From assembly GCF_020166435.1 (NCBI RefSeq), contig NZ_JAINZP010000023.1, positions 1 through 64,000 on the forward strand: DNA of 64,000 nt, given 5' to 3'. Below, piece by piece: positions 26,623 through 34,862 of the stretch. Both the position numbers and the translations under genes were made by a program. Position 1 is the first letter of the stretch. Every line of letters begins with the position of its first letter. A model generated the notes under the pieces. It was not told the DNA's origin. It made no database searches and saw only the letters and a program-made list of their open reading frames with translations. The DNA is from Pectobacterium versatile (GTDB lineage Bacteria; Pseudomonadota; Gammaproteobacteria; Enterobacterales; Enterobacteriaceae).

Positions 26623-26683
26623 TGTTGTGCCAGCGGTTAGCGAACCGTGATTGATGGCGCGGCAAAGTGTCACGCCGGATACT
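26623..26683 (+). promoter_or_regulatory. Probable Ogr-dependent late promoter for O operon
   Basis: TGTTGTGCCAGC (26623-26634) lies about 55 bp before GATACT (26678-26683). The same 12-mer with one change precedes the FI operon at 38343-38354 at nearly the same distance to a -10-like box, and there is no -35. P2 late promoters are activated by Ogr bound near -55. Confidence 0.5.
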
Positions 26684-26716
26684 CGCCCCGACTTCCCGCA
26701 AACAACGGATGAGAAA

Positions 26717-27571
26717 ATGGCAAAGAAAGTTTCTAAGTGGTTCCGCGTTGGTGTCGAGGGTGACACCTGCGACGGTCGCGTGATTGACGCGAACGATATT
26801 CAAGACATGGCGGAGACGTTCGATCCGCGCGTCTATGGTTGCCGCATCAACCTTGAGCACCTGAAAGGCTTGTTACCTGACAGCCCGTTTCGCCGTTATG
26901 GCGATGTAGTCGAGCTGAAAGCCGAGACGATTGATGATGATTCAGCCCTAAAGGGCAAGCTGGCGCTGTTTGCCAAAATCACCCCGACTGACGAGCTGGT
27001 CGCCCTGAATAAGGCCTCGCAAAAGGTCTATACCTCCATGGAAATCCAGCCCAATTTTGCCAACACAGGCAAAGCGTATCTGGTTGGCCTGGCGGTCACC
27101 GATGATCCGGCCAGCCTCGGCACGGAAATGTTGGAGTTCAGCGCCAAAGCCAAACACAACCCGCTTGCTACCCGTAAATCTTCCCCGGAAAACCTATTTT
27201 CTGTCGCTACCGAAGTGACACTGGAGTTTGAAGACCTACCGGACGTGGAGCCGACTCTGTTAACCCGCGTGAAAGCGCTGTTTGGTCGCAAACAGTCGAG
27301 CGATGACGCCCGCTTTAATGACGTGCATGAAGCCGTGGCCGAGGTCGCCGGACAGGTACAGACCAACGCCGACAGCGTGGAGCAACGTTTTACCCAGCTT
27401 GAGCAGCGCCAGCAGCAGGACGTTGCCACGCTGACGCAGAAACTGAGCGCCAGTGAGCAGCAGTTAACCGACCTCAAAGCGACGCTGGACGGCACCGAAA
27501 GCCTGTCGCAGAAGCGACGCCCCCCGGCGACAGGTGGCGACGGTGAAGCCTCATTGCTGACCAACTGCTAA
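26717..27571 (+). CDS. O: Capsid scaffold and maturation protease (gpO)
   Basis: 284 aa, the P2 length. N-terminal serine protease domain (FRVGVEGDTCDGRVIDANDIQDMAETFDP..INLEHLKGL) and C-terminal coiled-coil scaffold (EQRFTQLEQRQQQDVATLTQKLSASEQQL). The start is placed at MAKKVSKWFRVG rather than 22 codons upstream, to match P2. Confidence 0.94.
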   Translation: MAKKVSKWFRVGVEGDTCDGRVIDANDIQDMAETFDPRVYGCRINLEHLKGLLPDSPFRRYGDVVELKAETIDDDSALKGKLALFAKITPTDELVALNKASQKVYTSMEIQPNFANTGKAYLVGLAVTDDPASLGTEMLEFSAKAKHNPLATRKSSPENLFSVATEVTLEFEDLPDVEPTLLTRVKALFGRKQSSDDARFNDVHEAVAEVAGQVQTNADSVEQRFTQLEQRQQQDVATLTQKLSASEQQLTDLKATLDGTESLSQKRRPPATGGDGEASLLTNC

Positions 27572-27620
27572 TCGGGGCGCTGCCCCTCAATACCTTTTTT
27601 CAGAAAGAACAGGAAAAACA

Positions 27621-28712
27621 ATGCGTAAAGAAACACGTTTTAAATTTAATGCCTACCTGACCCAGCTTGCCAGCATCAACGGCGTTGAGGTGGAAACGCT
27701 GAGCAAGAAATTCAGCGTTGAGCCATCCGTCACGCAGTCACTGATGGAAGTGGTGCAGGAATCCAGCGACTTCCTGACCCGTATCAACATCGTGCCCGTT
27801 GCCGAGCTGACCGGGGAAAAAATCGGCCTCGGCGTATCCGGGTCGGTTGCCAGCACAACGGATACGTCAAACGGCGACGAGCGCGAAACCGCCGATTTGC
27901 TGAATCTGGAAGCGCGGCAGTACAAGTGCGAACAGATGAATTTTGATTTTCATATCCGTTACAACACCCTTGACCTGTGGGCGCGTTTTCAGGATTTCCA
28001 GTTGCGTTTACGCAACGCCATCGCCAAACGTCAGTCGCTGGATTACATCATGGCCGGATGGCACGGCGTGAAACGTGCGGCGACCTCTGACCGAGCTAAA
28101 AATCCGCTGTTGCAGGATGTGGCGGTGGGCTGGCTGCAAAAATACCGCAACGAGTCACCCCGCCGCGTGATGGATAAAGAAACGGCAGAGGACGGCACTG
28201 TGATTTTCGAAAAAATCCGCGTCGGGCTGGGTGAGGCAGCGGCTTACGTCACTCTGGATGCGCTGGTGATGGATGCGACCAACAGCATGATTGACGAATG
28301 GCATCAGGAAGACCCTGACTTGGTAGTGATTTGTGGCCGTCAGTTGCTGGCTGATAAATATTTTCCCATCGTCAACCAACAGCAGCCCAACAGCGAAACG
28401 CTGGCCGCTGATGTCATCATCAGCCAGAAGCGCATCGGCAACCTGCCCGCGGTGCGTGTGCCGTACTTCCCGGCTAATGCGCTGCTGATCACTCGTCTGG
28501 ATAACCTGTCTATCTACTACATGGACGACAGCCACCGCCGCCACATCGAAGAGAACGCCAAGCGTGACCGCATCGAAAATTACGAATCCATTAAACAGGA
28601 TTACGTCGTAGAAGATTACGGCAGCGGTTGTTTGATTGAAAATATCGAGTTGGGTGATTTCCGCACTGATGAGGAAAAAGCCAAAGACGCGAAAGCCAAA
28701 GCGGGAGCCTAA
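27621..28712 (+). CDS. N: Major capsid protein (gpN)
   Basis: 363 aa (P2 N 357). MRKETRFKFNAYLTQLASINGV and the conserved FPANALLITRLDNLSIYYMDDSHRR identify the P2 capsid fold. The N-terminus is expected to be trimmed by gpO. Strong AGGAAAAAC ribosome site. Confidence 0.96.
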   Translation: MRKETRFKFNAYLTQLASINGVEVETLSKKFSVEPSVTQSLMEVVQESSDFLTRINIVPVAELTGEKIGLGVSGSVASTTDTSNGDERETADLLNLEARQYKCEQMNFDFHIRYNTLDLWARFQDFQLRLRNAIAKRQSLDYIMAGWHGVKRAATSDRAKNPLLQDVAVGWLQKYRNESPRRVMDKETAEDGTVIFEKIRVGLGEAAAYVTLDALVMDATNSMIDEWHQEDPDLVVICGRQLLADKYFPIVNQQQPNSETLAADVIISQKRIGNLPAVRVPYFPANALLITRLDNLSIYYMDDSHRRHIEENAKRDRIENYESIKQDYVVEDYGSGCLIENIELGDFRTDEEKAKDAKAKAGA

Positions 28713-28715
28713 GCC

Positions 28716-29375
28716 ATGTTAAGCCCCGCCCAGCGTCACATGATGCGGGTGTCGGCTGCTGAGGCGTCGCAGCGGGAGGATGATCCGCTGCGACAGGCCA
28801 CCGGATACGAGCAAATGCTGTTCCGGCTTGCGGCTGACAAACGCACGTTAAAACAGGTGCGCTCAATGGAGCGTAAAGCCGAGATGAAAAGCGGGTTGTT
28901 GCCCACGTATGCACCGTGGGTGGCGGGCGTCCTCGCTAACGGTCGCGGCGCACAGGACGCGGTATTGATGACGGTCATGGTGTGGAAGCTCGACGCCGGA
29001 GATGTCCCCGGTGCGCTGGAGATTGCCCGATATGCGCTCCAGCACAAGCTGGTGATGCCGGAGGGCTACACCCGCCCGACGCCGTACCTGTTGGCCGAGG
29101 AAGTCGCCGACGCCGCGACCCGTGCGCATACCGCCGGGCAAGCGGTCAACATTGACCTGCTGATCGACACGCTGACACTGACCGATGCGGAAGACATGCC
29201 CGATCAGGTGCGCGCCAAGCTGCACAAAATCATCGGCCTGATATTGCGCAGCGGCAAGCCGGAGCAAGCCCTGTTTCACCTGAAACGCGCCTTTCAGCTT
29301 GATAGCCGAAGCGGTGTGAAAAAAGACATAGAGCGGCTGGAAACCGCGCTGCGCAAAGCAGCGGCCAACCGTTAA
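28716..29375 (+). CDS. M: Terminase small subunit (gpM)
   Basis: 219 aa (P2 M about 247). Opens MLSPAQRHMMRVSAAEA and keeps the family core LPTYAPWVAGVLANGRGAQDAVLMTVMVWKLDAGD. Binds cos and presents it to gpP. Starts 3 bp after N. Confidence 0.92.
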   Translation: MLSPAQRHMMRVSAAEASQREDDPLRQATGYEQMLFRLAADKRTLKQVRSMERKAEMKSGLLPTYAPWVAGVLANGRGAQDAVLMTVMVWKLDAGDVPGALEIARYALQHKLVMPEGYTRPTPYLLAEEVADAATRAHTAGQAVNIDLLIDTLTLTDAEDMPDQVRAKLHKIIGLILRSGKPEQALFHLKRAFQLDSRSGVKKDIERLETALRKAAANR

Positions 29376-29466
29376 CCCAACGCGCCCCGCGCCGGGCGGC
29401 ACACAGGCCGGAACAGTTCACTGTTTTCTGTGCCTGTGTCCACCGCCCACCTATTCAGAGGTTGTC

Positions 29467-29970
29467 ATGACGACAATGATTTTCCCCGCGAAAGCGGAGC
29501 CACACCCGGATGCGGTGGTTATCCCTGTGCCTGTAAAACAGGATGCGGTCATCGAAAATACCTTTTTCTGGCCTGCCGTGGAGCCGGGAACGCTGCGCAC
29601 GCTGATGCGTCTTGAGAACACCGTTACGCCGGAACGCCTGCGCCATGCGGCATTAACCGCAATTTCAGAGGTTAACGCTGAGCTGTTCGAGTTCCGCCGG
29701 GAGCAGATCCCGTTAGGGTTTACCACGCTGGCAGATGTTCCCGCCGAGAAGATAGACGGCCAGAGCGAAAAGCTACATCACTACCTGCGTGCGGTCAGTG
29801 CCATTACCACGGCGACGCTGTACGAGCGCTACCGGAGCTATGACGCCAGCGCCAAAGGCGACCGCAAAGCCGACTCGCTCGACGGCACGATTGATGAACT
29901 GTGGCGCGATGCGCGCTGGTCAATCAGTCAGTTGCAGGACAAGCCCCGCTGCATCATCGGGCATATCTGA
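29467..29970 (+). CDS. L: Head completion protein (gpL)
   Basis: 167 aa (P2 L 169). Caps the filled head before tail joining. Family stretches FFWPAVEPGTLRTLMRLENTVTPERLRHA and DELWRDARWSISQLQDKPR are present. The stop overlaps the start of X (TGATG). Confidence 0.93.
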   Translation: MTTMIFPAKAEPHPDAVVIPVPVKQDAVIENTFFWPAVEPGTLRTLMRLENTVTPERLRHAALTAISEVNAELFEFRREQIPLGFTTLADVPAEKIDGQSEKLHHYLRAVSAITTATLYERYRSYDASAKGDRKADSLDGTIDELWRDARWSISQLQDKPRCIIGHI

Positions 29971-30173
29971 TGAACGTTATCGCCCAGCAGGGCGACACGC
30001 TGGACGCCCTGTGTTATCGCCACTACGGGCGCACGCAGGGTGCCGTTGAGGCAGTGTTAGCCGCTAATCCGGGGCTGGCTGAATTCGGGGCGATTCTGCC
30101 CCACGGCACCGCCGTCACCCTGCCGGATATTGCTGCCGCCCCTGTCGCAGAAACGGTGAGTTTATGGGATTGA
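29970..30173 (+). CDS. X: Tail protein X
   Basis: 67 aa, the P2 length. LysM-like small tail protein: VIAQQGDTLDALCYRHYGRTQGAVEAVLAANPGLAEFG. Start overlaps the gpL stop. Confidence 0.93.
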   Translation: MNVIAQQGDTLDALCYRHYGRTQGAVEAVLAANPGLAEFGAILPHGTAVTLPDIAAAPVAETVSLWD

Positions 30174-30175
30174 AT

Positions 30176-30382
30176 ATGGAAAGAATCACGTCGTTTATCG
30201 CGTACTGGATAAGCGTCGCGCTGGCCTTTTTTGGCGCGATGACGCCGCAGGATTTCGCGGCCTATTTCGGGGCGCTGGGGGTGGTGTTCACTGTCGGCGT
30301 TAACTGGTACTACCGCCGCAAGAGTTACCAGCTATTGAAGACTATCGATCCCCGCGAGGTTATCAATGAAATCACTCGTTAA
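30176..30382 (+). CDS. Class II holin, HP1 type
   Basis: 68 aa with two transmembrane helices (FIAYWISVALAFFGAM and FAAYFGALGVVFTVGVNWYY) and a basic C-terminus RRKSYQLLK. This is the two-helix HP1-type holin layout rather than the three-helix P2 Y. It permeabilises the inner membrane at lysis. Overlaps the endolysin start by 17 bp. Confidence 0.85.
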   Translation: MERITSFIAYWISVALAFFGAMTPQDFAAYFGALGVVFTVGVNWYYRRKSYQLLKTIDPREVINEITR

Positions 30383-30875
30383 ACGCTGCGTTATCGCCAC
30401 GGTGTTAGCGCTGGCCGCGTTAGTGCCGGATTTTTCATTGCTGAAAACGTCACAGGAAGGACTGGCGTTGATTGCTGACCTTGAGGGATGCCGCTTAAGC
30501 CCGTATCAGTGCAGCGCGAACGTGTGGACAAACGGGATCGGACACACCGCAGGCGTGGTGCCGGGGAAAACCATCACCGAGCGTGAAGCGGCGGTCAATC
30601 TGGTTGCCGATGTGCTACGGGTCGAAAAGGCGCTGGCACGCTGTATGGCCGTTAATATGCCGCAGGCCGTCTATGACGCCATTGTGAGCTTTGCCTTTAA
30701 TGTCGGCGTTGGCGCGGCCTGCCGCTCTACGCTGGCGTTTTTCATCAACAAAGGCCAGTGGAGCAACGCCTGTGACCAGTTGCTGCGCTGGGTGTATGTC
30801 AACGGCCAGACATCACGCGGTATTGAAATCCGTCGCCAGCGTGAACGTGCCGTCTGCCTTAAGGGGGCAGCATGA
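30366..30875 (+). CDS. SAR endolysin (GH24 lysozyme)
   Basis: 169 aa. The N-terminal weakly hydrophobic helix (CVIATVLALAALVPDFSLL) acts as a signal-anchor-release segment. The muramidase active site reads LEGCRLSPYQCSANVWTNGIGHT, with the catalytic Glu, a Cys at the Asp/Cys position and Thr. The many Cys residues allow the disulphide switch known in SAR lysozymes. Pairs with the pinhole-type small holin upstream. Confidence 0.92.
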   Translation: MKSLVKRCVIATVLALAALVPDFSLLKTSQEGLALIADLEGCRLSPYQCSANVWTNGIGHTAGVVPGKTITEREAAVNLVADVLRVEKALARCMAVNMPQAVYDAIVSFAFNVGVGAACRSTLAFFINKGQWSNACDQLLRWVYVNGQTSRGIEIRRQRERAVCLKGAA

Positions 30876-31315
30876 GCACGTTTACCCGCGTAATCCTTGT
30901 TGTTGCCGCGTTGTTCATCGTGCTGCTGTTCGTGACTAAGCGGCAACTGTCTGACGCGGAAAAACTGATTAGCGAACAGAGCGAAAGACTGGTCAAACAG
31001 TCGCTTGAACTGCTGGTCAGGGATGGGGTGATCGACACATTGCAGTCCAGCGCGATACGCAACGAACAGGCACAGGCGGAACTCCGCACCAAACTGTCAC
31101 AGGCCGGGCAACTGGCCGCCGGGCGCGAACGTACACTAACGAGGTTGCTTAATGAAAACGCCGATTTACGCCGCTGGTACAGCGCTAATTTGCCTGACGA
31201 TGTTAAGCGGCTGCACCGCCGCCCCGCCTTTGACAACCCCAATGATTATTTACGTTGGCTGTCCGAAAGTAACGAGTTGCCCGATACCGGGCAGCCGCCC
31301 GGAAACCAACGGTGA
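30872..31315 (+). CDS. lysB: Inner-membrane spanin LysB
   Basis: 147 aa. One N-terminal membrane helix (VILVVAALFIVLLFV), then a long coiled coil (LSDAEKLISEQSERLVKQSLEL). Spans the periplasm to fuse membranes with LysC. Overlaps the endolysin by 4 bp. Confidence 0.88.
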   Translation: MSTFTRVILVVAALFIVLLFVTKRQLSDAEKLISEQSERLVKQSLELLVRDGVIDTLQSSAIRNEQAQAELRTKLSQAGQLAAGRERTLTRLLNENADLRRWYSANLPDDVKRLHRRPAFDNPNDYLRWLSESNELPDTGQPPGNQR

Positions 31316-31442
31316 TGTAAGCGCGGATAACCGCCAACTGGAAAGCGCACTAGTGAGCTGTGCGCTACAGGTCGAAACCATCAAACACTGTCAGGAACAA
31401 CACCATGCTGAAACCCAACAGCCTGCGCAGCGCCTTAAGTGA
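31152..31442 (+). CDS. lysC: Outer-membrane spanin lipoprotein LysC
   Basis: 96 aa, embedded out of frame in the end of lysB and extending past it, the P2 Rz/Rz1 arrangement. The lipobox is LSGC (Cys at 21) after MKTPIYAAGTALICLTM. The mature part is Pro/Cys-rich. Confidence 0.88.
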   Translation: MKTPIYAAGTALICLTMLSGCTAAPPLTTPMIIYVGCPKVTSCPIPGSRPETNGDVSADNRQLESALVSCALQVETIKHCQEQHHAETQQPAQRLK

Positions 31443-31860
31443 CGCGGTGCCGGTACTGAAAAATAACCCGGACATGCTGCACATCTTTATCGACAGCGGC
31501 GCGGTGGTGTCTACGCTGGCCGCGTCGCTGTCGTTTGAGAACCAGTACACGCTGAATCTGGTCATCACGGATTTTACCGACGATATCGACTGGCTACTGG
31601 TGCCGATTCAGGCATGGCTACGGGAAAATCAGCCCGATATCGCCAATGATCCTAAGGGGTTTACCTATCTTGCTGACATTAACAATGATGGTAGCTGTGA
31701 TATCAGCATCAGCCTGAAACTGACTGAGCGGGTGATCGTCAAAGAGGTAGACAAGGCATTGCACGTGACCCATGCACCAGAGCCGCCGTTACCTGTTCCC
31801 GTAGAACGTCCGGTGTCGTTGTACATCAGCGGTGAGTTAGTGAGTCAGTGGCATGAATGA
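31405..31860 (+). CDS. R: Tail completion protein (gpR)
   Basis: 151 aa (P2 R 155). MLKPNSLRSALSDAVPVLKNNPDMLHIFIDSG with AGGAAC upstream. Overlaps both lysC and S. Confidence 0.92.
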   Translation: MLKPNSLRSALSDAVPVLKNNPDMLHIFIDSGAVVSTLAASLSFENQYTLNLVITDFTDDIDWLLVPIQAWLRENQPDIANDPKGFTYLADINNDGSCDISISLKLTERVIVKEVDKALHVTHAPEPPLPVPVERPVSLYISGELVSQWHE

Positions 31861-32308
31861 GCTGAAACCGTTTGACGACAAACTGGCCGCGTTGCTAGCC
31901 AGCCTGTCGGCAGCGAGTCGTCGGCAACTCGCCGGGAAAATTGCAAAAGTGCTGCGCAGTAGTCAGCAGCAGCACATCAAAAAACAGCAATCACCAGACG
32001 GAACGCCCTATGCCCCGCGCCGCACGCAGTCAATTAGCGGGAAAACAGGGCGAGTTAAACGCGAGATGTTCCAGAAGCTGCGCACCGCTAAATACATGAA
32101 GGCCAAAGGCACCGCCGACGCGGCCAGCGTGGGGTTTATTGGTCGGGTGCAGCGCATGGCGCAGGTGCATCATTATGGCCTGCGAGATCGACCCAGTCGT
32201 ACCAGCCGCGCAGTGCCATACGACCCCCGGCCACTGCTGGGAGTTAGTGACCACGACATGAATATCGTAGAACAGGAGATAATTAAGCATTTGTCGTTGT
32301 CTGACTGA
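31853..32308 (+). CDS. S: Tail completion protein (gpS)
   Basis: 151 aa (P2 S 150). Motif PDGTPYAPRR..GRVQRMAQVHHYGLRDRPSR is typical of phage virion morphogenesis proteins that join head and tail. Confidence 0.92.
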   Translation: MNELKPFDDKLAALLASLSAASRRQLAGKIAKVLRSSQQQHIKKQQSPDGTPYAPRRTQSISGKTGRVKREMFQKLRTAKYMKAKGTADAASVGFIGRVQRMAQVHHYGLRDRPSRTSRAVPYDPRPLLGVSDHDMNIVEQEIIKHLSLSD

Positions 32309-32362
32309 CCAGCGAACCGCATCACATTGCCGCCATTCTCCCCCGGCGGCATTCTTTTCCTC

Positions 32363-33004
32363 ATGAATACACAATCCTCTATCAACGAAATTCTGCGCCT
32401 CTTGCGCAATCTGATCCGTGTCGGCGTCGTGACCCACGTCAACACCACGGACGCCCTTTGCCGGGTGCAAACCGGAGAAATGACCACAGGCTGGTTGAAC
32501 TGGTTAACCCGCCGTGCCGGACGTTCCCGCGACTGGTGGGCACCGTCCATCGGTGAACAGGTGTTGATCCTGTCCATCGGCGGCGAACTGGACACCGCCT
32601 TTGTGCTGCCCGGCATCTATTCCGATGCCAACCCCGCGCCGTCGGCGTCTGCCGATGCGTATCACGTCAGCTTTCCCGATGGTGCGGTGATTGAGTACGA
32701 ACCCGCTACCGGAGCGCTGACCGTCAGCGGGATTAAAACCGCCGATGTCACCGCATCTGAATCCCTCACCGCCACCGTGCCACTGGTCACGGTGAAAGCG
32801 TCAACCCGCATCACACTCGACACGCCGGAAGTCGTCTGCACTAACAAGCTGATTACTGGAACGCTGGAAGTAAAACAAGGCGGGGAAATGCGCGGCACTA
32901 TCCAGCACAGTGGCGGCGCGTTTACCTCAAACGGCGTGCAAGTGGATGAACACAATCACGGCAACGTACAGAACGGCGGTGGCTGGACGGAGGGGACGCG
33001 ATGA
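32363..33004 (+). CDS. V: Baseplate spike protein (gpV)
   Basis: 213 aa (P2 V 211). OB-fold domain (GVVTHVNTTDALCRVQTGE), beta-helix repeats, and iron-binding tip VDEHNHGNVQNGG (HxH). Punctures the outer membrane. The start is at MNTQSSINE. First gene of the baseplate operon. Confidence 0.94.
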   Translation: MNTQSSINEILRLLRNLIRVGVVTHVNTTDALCRVQTGEMTTGWLNWLTRRAGRSRDWWAPSIGEQVLILSIGGELDTAFVLPGIYSDANPAPSASADAYHVSFPDGAVIEYEPATGALTVSGIKTADVTASESLTATVPLVTVKASTRITLDTPEVVCTNKLITGTLEVKQGGEMRGTIQHSGGAFTSNGVQVDEHNHGNVQNGGGWTEGTR

Positions 33005-33345
33005 CAGCGCGCTACCTCGGCATGAGCCGTGACAGCGGCCAGACGCTCGGCGATATCGAACACATTCGCCAGAGCGTGCGCGACATTCTCATCACGCCCG
33101 TCGGGTCGCGGGTGATGCGACGTGATTACGGGTCGCTGCTGTCGGCGTTAATCGACCAGCCGCAAAATCCCGCCGTGAAATTGCAGGTGATGGCCGCGTG
33201 TTACATGGCGCTGCTGCGCTGGGAGCCACGCATCACGCTGACGGCCATCAACCTGACCAGCGCATTCGACGGTCAGTTGTACGTTGATATCACGGGCGTG
33301 CTGGCTGACAGCAACGCCGTTTCCCTTTCTGTTCCTGTGAGTTGA
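33001..33345 (+). CDS. W: Baseplate wedge protein (gpW)
   Basis: 114 aa (P2 W 115), gp25-like: DIEHIRQSVRDILITPVGSRVMRRDYGS. Overlaps V by 4 bp. Confidence 0.95.
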   Translation: MTARYLGMSRDSGQTLGDIEHIRQSVRDILITPVGSRVMRRDYGSLLSALIDQPQNPAVKLQVMAACYMALLRWEPRITLTAINLTSAFDGQLYVDITGVLADSNAVSLSVPVS

Positions 33346-33349
33346 CACG

Positions 33350-34258
33350 ATGGCGATGATTGATTTAAGCCAGCTTCCCGCGCCTGCCGTGGTGGAAGAA
33401 CTGGACTACGAGGCAATTTACACCGAGCGCAAGGCGGTGCTGCTGTCGCTCTACCCGGAAGACCAGCGCGCCGCCGTCGCTCGCACACTGACGCTGGAAT
33501 CGGATCCACTCGTCAAGCTGTTGCAGGAAAACGCCTATCGGGAATTGCTATGGCGCCAGCGCGTCAATGAAGCCGCACGCGCCGTGATGGTGGCCTTTGC
33601 GCAGGGGAATGACCTCGACCAACTCGGCGCCAATTTCAGCGTGTCCCGTCTGGTGATCACCCCGGCTGACGATTCAACGTTACCGCCCACGCCTGCCCTG
33701 ATGGAATCCGACAGCGATTTGCGCCTGCGCATTCAACAGGCGTTTGAAGGACTGAGCGTTGCCGGGTCGGTTGGGGCTTACCAGTACCACGGACGTAGCG
33801 CCGACGGGCGTGTAGCGGATGTGTCGGTTATCAGCCCCAGCCCGGCCAGTGTCACCGTGTCAGTGCTGTCACGCGAGGGCGACGGCAGCGCAAGCCCAGA
33901 GTTGGTCGCTATTGTTGCCGCTGCACTGAACGGCGAAGATGTGCGCCCGGTGGCTGATCGGGTAACGGTACAATCTGCCGCCATTGTGCCGTATGAGATT
34001 GCCGCCACGCTGTACCTGTATCGGAGTCCCGAAGCGGAGCCAGTGCGAGCCGCAGCTGAACAGAAGCTGAAAACCTATATCAGCGCGCAGCACCGATTGG
34101 GGCGGGATATTCGTCGCTCGGCGATTTACGCTGCGCTGCACGTCGAGGGCGTGCAACGGGTCGAGCTGACGACACCCGCCGCTGATATCGTGCTGACCGC
34201 CGCGCAGGCGTCCTACTGTTCCGGCTATCGACTGGGTGTGGGTGGTGCCGATGAGTGA
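33350..34258 (+). CDS. J: Baseplate protein (gpJ)
   Basis: 302 aa, the P2 length and closely similar throughout (RELLWRQRVNEAARAVM; AGSVGAYQYHGRSADGRVAD). Overlaps I by 8 bp. Confidence 0.95.
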   Translation: MAMIDLSQLPAPAVVEELDYEAIYTERKAVLLSLYPEDQRAAVARTLTLESDPLVKLLQENAYRELLWRQRVNEAARAVMVAFAQGNDLDQLGANFSVSRLVITPADDSTLPPTPALMESDSDLRLRIQQAFEGLSVAGSVGAYQYHGRSADGRVADVSVISPSPASVTVSVLSREGDGSASPELVAIVAAALNGEDVRPVADRVTVQSAAIVPYEIAATLYLYRSPEAEPVRAAAEQKLKTYISAQHRLGRDIRRSAIYAALHVEGVQRVELTTPAADIVLTAAQASYCSGYRLGVGGADE

Positions 34259-34862
34259 TACCCGCCTGCTGCCTGTCGGATCGTCCGCGCTGGAAGTCGC
34301 CGCCGCCACTGCCTGTGCCGAGATTACCCGCGTACCCGTTCCCCTGCGCCTGCTGTGGAACCCGGACACCTGCCCGGCACACCTGCTGCCGTATCTAGCG
34401 TGGGCGTTTTCCGTTGACCGCTGGGATGAACGCTGGCCGGAGAGCGTGAAACGGCAGGTGATCCGCGATGCGTTCTTTATCCATCGTCACAAAGGCACCA
34501 TCGGTGCGTTGCGTCGCGTGGTGGAGCCGTTTGGTTATCTGATCCGTATCAGTGAATGGTTTCAGAACGGCGGAGAGCCTGGCACGTTCCGACTGGATAT
34601 CGGCGTGCAGGATAACGGCATCACAGAGGAAACCTTTTACGAGCTGGAACGCCTGATTGCCGACGCCAAACCCGCGTCACGTCACCTGCTGGGGCTGAAT
34701 ATCAACCTCGACACACAGGGTGCGGCCTATGTTGCCGCTACAACATACAGCGGTGATGACCTGACCATTTACCCCTATTTTCCTGAAACCATTACTGTAT
34801 CCGGTCTGGATGTGACCGGGGCAGCACTTCATTTAATCGACAACGTGAGCGTAACCGCATGA
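34251..34862 (+). CDS. I: Tail protein I
   Basis: 203 aa (P2 I 176). Core LLWNPDTCPAHLLPYLAWAFSVDRWDERWPE and HRHKGTIGALRRVVEPFGY. Links baseplate to fibre. The extra C-terminal 30 residues (TTYSGDDLTIYPYFPETIT) are a lineage extension. Confidence 0.93.
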   Translation: MSDTRLLPVGSSALEVAAATACAEITRVPVPLRLLWNPDTCPAHLLPYLAWAFSVDRWDERWPESVKRQVIRDAFFIHRHKGTIGALRRVVEPFGYLIRISEWFQNGGEPGTFRLDIGVQDNGITEETFYELERLIADAKPASRHLLGLNINLDTQGAAYVAATTYSGDDLTIYPYFPETITVSGLDVTGAALHLIDNVSVTA

